In this document: positions 1-7,891 of the stretch, one piece after another
Numbering within the stretch: position 1 is the first letter of the stretch
How the letters are laid out: every line of letters starts with the position of its first letter
Assembly: GCA_012727825.1 (NCBI GenBank)
Contig: JAAYGH010000132.1
Span: 1-7,891 of the forward strand
Origin: Trueperella sp.
Lineage (GTDB): Bacteria > Actinomycetota > Actinomycetes > Actinomycetales > Actinomycetaceae
Reading direction: 5' to 3'
Length of the DNA: 7,891 bases
The notes under the pieces: model-generated
The model's database searches: none
What the model was told of the DNA's origin: nothing
What the model saw: only the letters and a program-made list of their open reading frames with translations
Translations under genes and position numbers: made by a program

Positions 1-342
1 CGATCGACGGAAACGATGCGTATTGAGTCGGCGCCGGTGATCTTGGTCGAGGGGATCGTCCTGTTTGTCGAGCAGCGCCTCTGCGACCTTTTTGATGTCA
101 AGATCTTCGTTGACACCGACGCCGATGTGCGTATTTTGCGGCGCGTGAAGCGGGACGTTGTGGAGCGTGGCAGGTCCATTGAATCTGTCGAGGCTCAATA
201 CCTCTCGACTGTGAAACCCATGCACGAGTTACACGTTGCGCCCTCCAAGCGCAAAGCTGACATTATTGTGCCCGAAGGCGGACGGAATCTCGTGGCCCTC
301 GACATGCTTTTTCATCGTATCCGCAACGAACTGGATGAGTAG
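1..342 (+). CDS. udk: Uridine kinase, 3' end only (5' part outside window)
   Basis: C-terminal 113 codons of a nucleoside kinase of the uridine kinase / phosphoribulokinase family, which phosphorylates uridine (and usually cytidine) to the 5'-monophosphate in cytoplasmic pyrimidine salvage. The visible part has the family's VILVEGIVLF strand, then IFVDTDADVRILRR, KRDVVERGRS, a QYLSTVKPMHE segment, PSKRKADIIVPEGG, and a short C-terminal helix ending at TAG 340-342. This order matches Udk proteins such as that of E. coli almost block by block. The P-loop and the true start lie upstream of base 1; the ATG at 16 is internal, because the frame is open to the window edge and the conserved core is already under way. 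No terminator is evident directly after the stop. Its place before rplJ is not the classic rplK-rplA arrangement. A divergent PRK-family kinase is the only realistic alternative. Confidence 0.88.
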   Translation, partial: RSTETMRIESAPVILVEGIVLFVEQRLCDLFDVKIFVDTDADVRILRRVKRDVVERGRSIESVEAQYLSTVKPMHELHVAPSKRKADIIVPEGGRNLVALDMLFHRIRNELDE

Positions 343-481
343 CCGGCGAGCGCGATCTTCGTTGTTGTTATCTCGAGCACGTTGGCTGCGCGCTCCTTGA
401 AACTTGGGGGCTGGTGCCGTTAATGTTGAGCTTGCCCAAGACCGCAGGTCTCTTCGGAGATGATTTCGAGCAATCGAAGCC

Positions 482-555
482 CGCGCAGGTGTGACAAGAG
501 AATCTTTTACGGCTAGCCACTGGCAAATCGTGATTGTGGACCTCGTGCCTGCGTG
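482..555 (+). promoter_or_regulatory. Candidate antiterminator helix in the rplJ leader
   Basis: Bases 482-494 and 543-555 form 13 consecutive pairs: nine Watson-Crick and four G-U (at 483/554, 490/547, 491/546 and 492/545). The 3' strand takes up most of the terminator's 5' arm (543-548). The 5' strand takes up bases needed for the L10-binding fold (488-494). The helix is therefore incompatible with both alternatives, as expected for the switching strand of an attenuator. The pairing is read from the sequence; the regulatory role is inferred. Confidence 0.55.
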
Positions 556-568
556 CGCGAGGTTTTTT
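541..568 (+). terminator. Intrinsic terminator/attenuator upstream of rplJ
   Basis: CCTCGTGC (541-548) pairs with GCGCGAGG (555-562) through eight pairs including one G-U, closing a six-base loop, and is followed at once by six T residues (563-568). This is a textbook Rho-independent terminator. It lies inside the leader, about 40 bases before the rplJ start, so it probably acts as a conditional attenuator for rplJ-rplL. It is too far from udk to be an ordinary end signal alone, though it could also stop read-through from udk. Confidence 0.8.
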
Positions 569-609
569 ATTGCTTGGAAGACTGTGGCAAAACATCGGAA
601 GGAGGTCCC

Positions 610-1131
610 ATGAAAAGGACCGAGAAGCAGGCTGAGATTGCGACCCTGACGGAATCATTCCGGCAGGCGGATGCTGTTCTGCTGACTGAGTACCGCGGCC
701 TGACCGTGGAGCAGATGAAATCTCTGCGCCGCGAGCTTGGTGCTGAAGTGCGCTATCACGTCGCTAAGAACACGCTCGCCCGCATCGCAGCGCAAGAGGC
801 TGGACTCGAGGACATCGCAGATGACCTCACGGGCCCGACCGCTCTCGCTTTCGTCACCGGTGACGTCGCTTCCGCGGCTAAGACCCTCAAGAACTTCGCA
901 AAAGGTAACGACAAACTTGTCGTTAAGGCCGGCGTGGTGGAAGGTTCGCGACTTGACGCCGATGGCGTCAAGGTACTCGCAGACCTCGAATCGCGCGAAG
1001 TCCTCCTCGCGAAGGCAGCAGGAGCCCTCAAGGCTTCGCTGGTTAAGGCTGCATTCGTCTTCAAGGCACCCGCCACGAAGACTGTTCGTACCGTTGACGC
1101 CCTGCGTGCGAAGCAGGAAACCGCTGCTTAA
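610..1131 (+). CDS. rplJ: 50S ribosomal protein L10
   Basis: Full-length L10, 173 residues, a normal length for the family. L10 binds the GTPase-centre region of 23S rRNA and anchors the L7/L12 dimers that form the ribosomal stalk recruiting translation factors. The N-terminal RNA-binding domain (about residues 1-100) shows the family signatures LLTEYRGLTVEQMKSLRREL (25-44) and YHVAKNTLARIAAQ (49-62). A KAGVVEG segment follows at 106-112, and the C-terminal helix that carries L7/L12 ends in an Ala/Lys-rich tail. The chosen ATG at 610 is preceded by a strong Shine-Dalgarno sequence, AAGGAGGT at 599-606, and gives the expected Met-Lys-Arg N-terminus; an upstream in-frame ATG at 553 lies in the terminator loop and is not credible. 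rplL follows after 80 bases. Expression is probably controlled by the attenuating leader, with L10 itself as sensor. Confidence 0.97.
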   Translation: MKRTEKQAEIATLTESFRQADAVLLTEYRGLTVEQMKSLRRELGAEVRYHVAKNTLARIAAQEAGLEDIADDLTGPTALAFVTGDVASAAKTLKNFAKGNDKLVVKAGVVEGSRLDADGVKVLADLESREVLLAKAAGALKASLVKAAFVFKAPATKTVRTVDALRAKQETAA

Positions 1132-1159
1132 GTTAAGTAGCACCCACACAATGTTAATC

Positions 1160-1193
1160 ACCTCGAAAGAGGTAGCTGCCTCGCAAGTAGGCA
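1160..1193 (+). other. Two tandem hairpins in the rplJ-rplL spacer
   Basis: ACCTC(GAAA)GAGGT at 1160-1173 is a five-pair stem with a GNRA tetraloop. It is followed three bases later by TGCCT / AGGCA (1177-1181 / 1189-1193) with a seven-base loop. They end just before the rplL ribosome binding site. No T-run follows, so termination is unlikely. A role in mRNA processing, stability or in shaping rplL translation is possible, because L7/L12 is needed in several copies per L10, but this is inference. Confidence 0.45.
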
Positions 1194-1211
1194 AAGGAAG
1201 GAAGGTCTATC

Positions 1212-1601
1212 ATGGCCAAGCTCACTGCTGAAGAGCTTATTGAAGCGTTCAAGGAGCTCACCCTCGTTGAGCTTAACGACTTCGTGAAGAAGTTTGAGGA
1301 AGAATTCGACGTCGAAGCTGCAGCTCCAGTTGCAGTCCCAGCCGGCGCTCCCGCTGGTGGCGGCGATGCAGGCGAAGCTGAGGAAGAGAAGACGGAATTC
1401 GACGTCGTCCTTACTGAAGTCGGCGGAACCAAGATTGCTGTCATCAAGGTTGTCAAGGATCTCACGGGTCTCGGCCTGAAGGAATCCAAGGGTCTTGTTG
1501 ACGAGGCTCCGAAGGCGATCCTCGAGGCCGTCGCAAAGGACGCAGCTGACGATGCCAAGGCTAAGCTTGAGGAAGCCGGCGCAACCGTCGAGATCAAGTA
1601 A
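1212..1601 (+). CDS. rplL: 50S ribosomal protein L7/L12
   Basis: Complete L7/L12, 129 residues. As dimers bound to L10 it forms the flexible stalk that recruits and stimulates initiation and elongation-factor GTPases. Three parts are visible: an N-terminal dimerisation and L10-binding helical region (about 1-33, [20 protein letters not shown] onward), an Ala/Pro/Gly-rich hinge (about 35-56), and the compact C-terminal domain (about 60-129). The last contains [26 protein letters not shown] and the helix [20 protein letters not shown], the conserved factor-binding surface. The hinge is slightly long and Gly-rich, within the actinobacterial range. ATG 1212 is supported by a purine-rich Shine-Dalgarno tract, AAAGGAAGGAAGG (1193-1205), six bases upstream. 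It is very likely co-transcribed with rplJ, and a strong hairpin follows the stop. Confidence 0.98.
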   Translation: MAKLTAEELIEAFKELTLVELNDFVKKFEEEFDVEAAAPVAVPAGAPAGGGDAGEAEEEKTEFDVVLTEVGGTKIAVIKVVKDLTGLGLKESKGLVDEAPKAILEAVAKDAADDAKAKLEEAGATVEIK

Positions 1602-1606
1602 TCCTT

Positions 1607-1647
1607 GCGGCCTAAGCCGCGCATAAACTTGTTGGTGAATCACCAGC
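1607..1647 (+). other. Two hairpins immediately after rplL
   Basis: GCGGC(CTAA)GCCGC at 1607-1620 begins five bases after the rplL stop. GTTGGTG / CACCAGC (1631-1637 / 1641-1647, one G-U pair, three-base loop) follows. Neither has a T-run. Together with the long stem at 1656-1703 they make three stem-loops within 100 bases, which could protect the rplJ-rplL mRNA 3' end or act as one compound termination zone. Confidence 0.5.
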
Positions 1648-1655
1648 GGTTGAGA

Positions 1656-1703
1656 AGAATCCCCCGGGAAGCACTGTTCCACACTGTGCACCCGGGGGAT
1701 TCT
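1656..1703 (+). terminator. Long GC-rich stem-loop between rplL and rpoB (terminator/attenuator)
   Basis: Thirteen perfect pairs join 1656-1668 (AGAATCCCCCGGG) to 1691-1703 (CCCGGGGGATTCT). The 22-base loop region contains a further GCAC / GTGC pairing (1671-1674 / 1686-1689). A match this long and GC-rich is very unlikely by chance over so short a distance. No T-run follows, as in many terminators proposed in high-GC Actinobacteria. By analogy with the E. coli rplL-rpoB junction, where an attenuator and an RNase III site lower rpoBC relative to the ribosomal genes, it may allow partial read-through; which role applies cannot be decided from sequence. Confidence 0.65.
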
Positions 1704-1786
1704 CACGTCTGCACCCATGGAGCATTGCAGTGCTCCAAAGCGGAGTAGCTCAACACTCGGGTGGCGGGCGAGTTGCTTGCAAAGCG

Positions 1787-1795
1787 TGGCACAAT
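1787..1795 (+). promoter_or_regulatory. Possible extended -10 promoter for rpoBC
   Basis: TGG followed by CACAAT (hexamer 1790-1795) fits an extended -10 element (TGn plus a TATAAT-like hexamer). No good -35 box lies 16-18 bases upstream. A transcript starting near 1802 would begin just before the GTAGAAC / GTTCTAC stem and have a leader of over 300 bases. Weak evidence. Confidence 0.25.
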
Positions 1796-1938
1796 GTGGG
1801 AAAGTTTTCGGTAGAACCTCTGAGAAGGCTCACGGGCCTGGCAGGTGTTCTACGAAAAATGCTTCGTGTATCGAGGAACCCTCAAGTAGCTACACACCCG
1901 CTGAGGTGATTCGAGGATCGCGAATGTTATCTGGTGTC

Positions 1939-1969
1939 GTGACCCCTTCCACATGGACGGGGCTAGACT
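1939..1969 (+). promoter_or_regulatory. Possible rpoBC promoter, GTGACC / TAGACT
   Basis: GTGACC (1939-1944) matches four of six positions of TTGACA. TAGACT (1964-1969) matches four of six of TATAAT and is a common actinobacterial -10 form. The 19-base spacer is longer than ideal, and the region can also form a hairpin (1943-1962). If used, the rpoB leader would be about 150 bases. Confidence 0.33.
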
Positions 1970-2091
1970 TCTCCACGCCTGACGAGTAAATTAGAAACTT
2001 GCGCGAACCCTCATTTGTCGTACCCAAGTTTGCTCGGATAAGGCACCTGGTCTTCCCAAACTTTGGCGTTTCCGCAGATGAGATCATCGCG

Positions 2092-2104
2092 CTGGTATAA
2101 CCAG
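2092..2104 (+). other. Small hairpin / TGGTATAAC motif just upstream of the rpoB Shine-Dalgarno
   Basis: CTGGT(ATA)ACCAG is a five-pair stem with a three-base loop ending six bases before the rpoB Shine-Dalgarno. The same bases contain TGG-TATAAC (2093-2101), a good extended -10 match, but with no recognisable -35. It may be an mRNA element next to the ribosome binding site, a weak promoter close to the gene, or neither. Confidence 0.25.
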
Positions 2105-2109
2105 ATAAT

Positions 2110-2117
2110 AGGGAAGG
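2110..2117 (+). promoter_or_regulatory. Shine-Dalgarno of rpoB, deciding the TTG start
   Basis: AGGGAAGG lies eight bases before TTG 2126. The upstream in-frame candidates, ATG 2078 and TTG 2063, have no purine-rich site in front of them. This places the start at 2126, where the protein begins in the same way as other actinobacterial RpoB proteins. Confidence 0.75.
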
Positions 2118-2125
2118 ATCGCCCT

Positions 2126-5590
<3,465 letters not shown>

Positions 5591-5599
5591 CAACTTAAC

Positions 5600-5636
5600 C
5601 GTCGGTGGGGTGGCGAGCGCCCGCCGCCCACCGACG
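5600..5636 (+). other. Strong hairpin in the rpoB-rpoC spacer
   Basis: Ten perfect pairs, CGTCGGTGGG (5600-5609) with CCCACCGACG (5627-5636), extended inside by GGCG / CGCC (5612-5615 / 5622-5625) around a six-base loop. It starts nine bases after the rpoB stop and is not followed by a T-run. Its shape resembles the T-less terminators proposed in high-GC Actinobacteria, yet rpoC directly follows and normally shares the rpoB transcript. It is more likely a partial terminator, a pause or an RNA-processing/stability element. Confidence 0.6.
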
Positions 5637-5660
5637 AATGGCAATAAGGCGTAAGAACTG

Positions 5661-5666
5661 AGGAAG
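5661..5666 (+). promoter_or_regulatory. Shine-Dalgarno of rpoC, supporting the TTG start
   Basis: AGGAAG lies eight bases before TTG 5675. An in-frame TAA at 5645-5647 closes the frame upstream, and no ATG, GTG or other TTG lies between, so the TTG is the only sensible start. Confidence 0.75.
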
Positions 5667-5674
5667 TAGGAATC

Positions 5675-7891
5675 TTGCTCGACGTCAATCTGTTTGACCA
5701 GCTGTCGATTGCGCTCGCGACGTCGGACGACGTGCGCGAATGGTCGCACGGCACCGTCACCAAGCCTGAAACGATTAATTACCGTACGCTCAAGCCGGAA
5801 AAGGATGGACTTTTCGGCGAGCAGATCTTTGGCCCCACACGTGACTGGGAATGTGCGTGTGGAAAATACAAGCGCCCGCGTTACAAGGGCATTGTGTGTG
5901 AACGTTGTGGCGTTGAAGTCACGCGTGCCAAGGTGCGCCGTGAGCGCATGGGGCATATTGAACTCGCAGCTCCAGTCACTCACATTTGGTACTTCAAGGG
6001 CGTTCCGTCGCGTCTTGGCTACCTGCTAGATATTGCTCCGAAGGATCTTGAAAAGATCATCTACTTCGCTGCCTACATGGTCACCGATGTTGATGAGCAG
6101 CGTCGTCACGACGACATGCCCACGCTCACGGCCGAGTACGAGCTTGAGCGCGACAACCTTGAACAAGAGCGGGACGTCGCTGTCGAAGCTGCCCTGAAGG
6201 AAGAGGAAGAAACGCTAGCTGAAGCGGAGGCCGCAGGCGAGAGCGCTGCGTCGATCGCGAAGATAAAGCGTTCGCTCCAGTCTGATACCCGCCGTGTGCG
6301 CACTCGCTACGAGAACGACATCAAGTCGCTCGAGGAGATCTGGGATAAGTTCACCAAGCTCAAGGTCGGTGACCTCGAGGGTGATGAAATTGCTTACCGC
6401 GAAATGGAAAACCGTTGGGGAGACTACTTTGGGGCCTACCGCGGCGCCGAAGCTATCCAGCGTCGTCTACGTACGTTCGATCTGCAGGCCGAGCACGAGT
6501 TTCTTCTCGACCAGATCGAGAATGGTACGGCTCAGCGCAAGACCCGCGCGCTCAAGCGCATTAAGGTCGTCAACGCGTTCTTGCACTCGAAGACTGCTCC
6601 TGAATCCATGGTTCTTGATGCGCTCCCGGTGATCCCGCCGGATCTGCGTCCGATGGTGCAACTCGATGGTGGCCGTTTCGCGACCTCGGATCTGAACGAT
6701 CTGTACCGTCGAGTTATCAACCGCAACAATCGTCTCCAGCGCATGCTCGATTTGAACGCTCCGGAGATCATGGTGAACAACGAGAAGCGGATGCTTCAGG
6801 AAGCTGTTGACGCACTGTTCGACAACGGTCGGCGTGGCCGCCCGGTTCAGGGTGCAGGAAACCGCCCGCTGAAGTCGATCTCGGACATGCTCAAGGGCAA
6901 GCAGGGTCGCTTCCGTCAGAACCTTCTGGGTAAGCGAGTCGATTACTCTGGCCGTTCGGTCATTGTTATTGGCCCCACCCTCAAGCTCCATCAGTGTGGT
7001 CTTCCCAAGACCATGGCTCTCGAACTCTTCAAGCCGTTCGTGCAAAAACGCCTCGTGGATCTCGAGCTTGCGAAGAACATTAAGGCAGCCAAGCGTCTCA
7101 TTGAACGTCAGCATGATGAGGTCTTCGATGTTCTCGAAGAAATCATTCAGGAGCACCCGGTTCTGCTCAACCGTGCACCGACGCTCCACCGTCTCGGCAT
7201 TCAGGCGTTCGAGCCGCAGCTCATCGAGGGTAAGGCCATTCGCCTTCACCCGCTCGTGTGTGCCGCGTTCAACGCTGATTTCGACGGCGATCAGATGGCA
7301 GTCCACCTGCCGCTGTCGGTCGAGGCGCAGGCAGAGGCTCGTATTCTCATGCTCTCGGCTAACAACATCCTCAAGCCGTCTGATGGCCGACCGGTCACCG
7401 TTCCGTCGCAGGATATGGTCATTGGCCTGTATCATCTGACCTCGCAGCGTGATGATGAGGTTGGCGCAGGCCGTTACTTCACCTCCCCCGCGGAGGCCGA
7501 GATGGCATACGACCTTGGTGAACTTCACCTCAACGCTCCCTGCCACATTCGCTGGAAGGCCGACGAAATCGTTCTTCCCCGTGGATGGGAGGCCCCGGAG
7601 GGTTATGAAGAGGGCGACGATGTGCTGCTCTCAACGACTCTGGGTCGCGCATTCTTCAATGATGCACTTCCGACCACGTTCCCATTCGTGAATCGCACTG
7701 TTGACAAGAAGGTTCTTGGCAACATCGTCAACGAGCTGGCTGAGCGTTACCCGAAGGTGGACGCTGCCTCCTCGCTCGATGCACTCAAGGAACTCGGTTT
7801 CTACTGGGGTGGCCGCTCGGGTGTGACGATCGCCGTGTCCGACGTCGTCGCTCCTGAAAACAAGGCTGAGCTTCTCGAAGAAGCCGAAGGA
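5675..7891 (+). CDS. rpoC: DNA-directed RNA polymerase subunit beta', N-terminal part (3' end outside window)
   Basis: The first 739 codons of beta', open at the window edge; the complete protein is normally about 1300 residues. It carries the catalytic magnesium site and, with beta, forms the clamp around DNA. It starts [20 protein letters not shown], as actinobacterial RpoC does. Visible in order: the zinc-binding domain with C60, C62, C75 and C78; [20 protein letters not shown]; a charged helical insertion (about 140-250); [20 protein letters not shown] and the [11 protein letters not shown] segment; [20 protein letters not shown] with [14 protein letters not shown] (switch and lid region); [20 protein letters not shown]; and the catalytic NADFDGDQ with D535, D537 and D539 binding magnesium. 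The bridge helix and trigger loop should lie beyond the window. TTG 5675 is forced by an upstream in-frame stop. It is very likely co-transcribed with rpoB. Confidence 0.97.
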   Translation, partial: MLDVNLFDQLSIALATSDDVREWSHGTVTKPETINYRTLKPEKDGLFGEQIFGPTRDWECACGKYKRPRYKGIVCERCGVEVTRAKVRRERMGHIELAAPVTHIWYFKGVPSRLGYLLDIAPKDLEKIIYFAAYMVTDVDEQRRHDDMPTLTAEYELERDNLEQERDVAVEAALKEEEETLAEAEAAGESAASIAKIKRSLQSDTRRVRTRYENDIKSLEEIWDKFTKLKVGDLEGDEIAYREMENRWGDYFGAYRGAEAIQRRLRTFDLQAEHEFLLDQIENGTAQRKTRALKRIKVVNAFLHSKTAPESMVLDALPVIPPDLRPMVQLDGGRFATSDLNDLYRRVINRNNRLQRMLDLNAPEIMVNNEKRMLQEAVDALFDNGRRGRPVQGAGNRPLKSISDMLKGKQGRFRQNLLGKRVDYSGRSVIVIGPTLKLHQCGLPKTMALELFKPFVQKRLVDLELAKNIKAAKRLIERQHDEVFDVLEEIIQEHPVLLNRAPTLHRLGIQAFEPQLIEGKAIRLHPLVCAAFNADFDGDQMAVHLPLSVEAQAEARILMLSANNILKPSDGRPVTVPSQDMVIGLYHLTSQRDDEVGAGRYFTSPAEAEMAYDLGELHLNAPCHIRWKADEIVLPRGWEAPEGYEEGDDVLLSTTLGRAFFNDALPTTFPFVNRTVDKKVLGNIVNELAERYPKVDAASSLDALKELGFYWGGRSGVTIAVSDVVAPENKAELLEEAEG
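6092..6430 (+). other. Actinobacterial helical insertion in beta'
   Basis: Residues about 140-252 of RpoC are rich in Glu, Lys, Arg and Ala (for example [20 protein letters not shown] and [20 protein letters not shown]) and should form an antiparallel helical hairpin. Mycobacterium tuberculosis RpoC has an insertion at the same place, between the YFAAY motif and the conserved DIWxxFTKL-like and Y(G/D)xYF segments; most other phyla lack it. It supports assignment to Actinobacteria. The sequence here is diverged from the mycobacterial one, as is usual for this element. Confidence 0.75.

Larger units (their letters stand above)
403..568 (+). promoter_or_regulatory. rplJ leader RNA: L10-responsive attenuator candidate
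   Basis: Structured 5' leader of rplJ. Seen in sequence: a closing helix CTTG 431-434 with CAAG 495-498; a TCTC(TTCG)GAGA hairpin at 449-460; a TTCGA(GCAA)TCGAA hairpin at 465-478; and GA dinucleotides at 440-441 and 493-494 flanking the closing helix, where a kink-turn would be expected. The stretch AAGACCGCAGG followed by GCGCAGGTGTGA resembles the known L10 leader family found upstream of rplJ in Gram-positive bacteria. Downstream, bases 482-494 can pair with 543-555, which would prevent the terminator at 541-568. The inferred logic is that excess L10-L12 stabilises the aptamer, releases the terminator arm and stops transcription before rplJ. CTTGGG 403-408 could also pair with CCCAAG 435-440. 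I could not find a convincing promoter between 343 and 402. Confidence 0.72.
1705..2109 (+). other. rpoB upstream region with no credible gene
   Basis: About 400 bases between the rplL terminator and the rpoB ribosome binding site. I see no protein gene; an open stretch from ATG 1717 to 1989 has no ribosome binding site and no recognisable protein character. Local pairings include TGGAGCA / TGCTCCA (1718-1724 / 1731-1737), GTAGAAC / GTTCTAC (1811-1817 / 1847-1853) enclosing TGAG(AAGG)CTCA (1821-1832), and CCCC-T-TCC / GGA-C-GGGG (1943-1950 / 1955-1962). Also present are AAACTTG / CAAGTTT (1995-2001 / 2025-2031) and CTGGT(ATA)ACCAG (2092-2104). Pairings of 5-7 bases are expected by chance in a region this long, so only their clustering is suggestive. 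It probably holds the main rpoBC promoter and a long leader. Confidence 0.5.

Noticed and set aside
343..402. Promoter for rplJ
   Set aside because: TTATCT near 368-373 was considered as a -10, but no acceptable -35 lies at proper spacing, so I do not call it.
553..609. Upstream ATG extension of rplJ
   Set aside because: The ATG is in the terminator loop with no ribosome binding site, and the extra 19 residues are not part of L10; ATG 610 has a near-perfect Shine-Dalgarno.
655..1718. Antisense open frames across rplJ and rplL
   Set aside because: Shadows of the two ribosomal protein genes, crossing the strong hairpin after rplL, without their own start signals.
1740..1785. tRNA-like opening (GCGGAGTAGCTCA)
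   Set aside because: No anticodon arm, T-arm or acceptor-stem partner can be placed at the right distances, so it is a chance resemblance.
1717..1989. 90-codon sense open frame between rplL and rpoB
   Set aside because: No Shine-Dalgarno; the start lies just before a hairpin loop; the product is low-information Ser/Arg-rich sequence with no family resemblance, and it crosses likely promoter elements.
6467..7546. Antisense open frame of 359 codons inside rpoC
   Set aside because: It is the complement of the most conserved part of beta'; its composition reflects the sense codons and no family is recognisable.

Overview
The window is a core housekeeping segment from what looks like a moderately high-GC actinobacterium. 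The evidence is an RpoB that starts at TTG with Leu-Ala-Ala-Ser-Arg, actinobacterial-type RpoB motifs, and an RpoC carrying the charged helical insertion that Actinobacteria have near the beta' N-terminus. The base composition is less GC-rich than Streptomyces or Mycobacterium, so an Actinomycetaceae-like organism is my guess; the sequence alone does not fix the genus.

Layout, all on the + strand: the 3' end of a uridine kinase gene (1-342); a structured leader (about 403-568) ending in an intrinsic terminator; rplJ (610-1131, ribosomal protein L10); a short spacer with two hairpins; rplL (1212-1601, L7/L12); a row of hairpins ending in a long GC-rich stem (1656-1703); a 420-base leader and promoter region without a credible gene; rpoB (2126-5590, RNA polymerase beta); an 84-base spacer with a strong hairpin; and rpoC (5675 to the window end, beta', 739 codons visible, 3' part missing).

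The genes form the widely conserved rplJ-rplL-rpoB-rpoC group. L10 and L7/L12 build the ribosomal stalk, and beta and beta' form the catalytic core of RNA polymerase. Nearly all the interest lies between the genes. The rplJ leader can be folded as an L10-binding RNA, an antiterminator and a terminator that exclude one another, which suggests feedback attenuation by L10-L12. Hairpins at the rplJ/rplL, rplL/rpoB and rpoB/rpoC junctions could set the differing amounts of each product.

I see no mobile element, CRISPR array, tRNA, defence system or unknown gene cassette. The coding content is ordinary; the second-look material is regulatory RNA structure and start-site choice.
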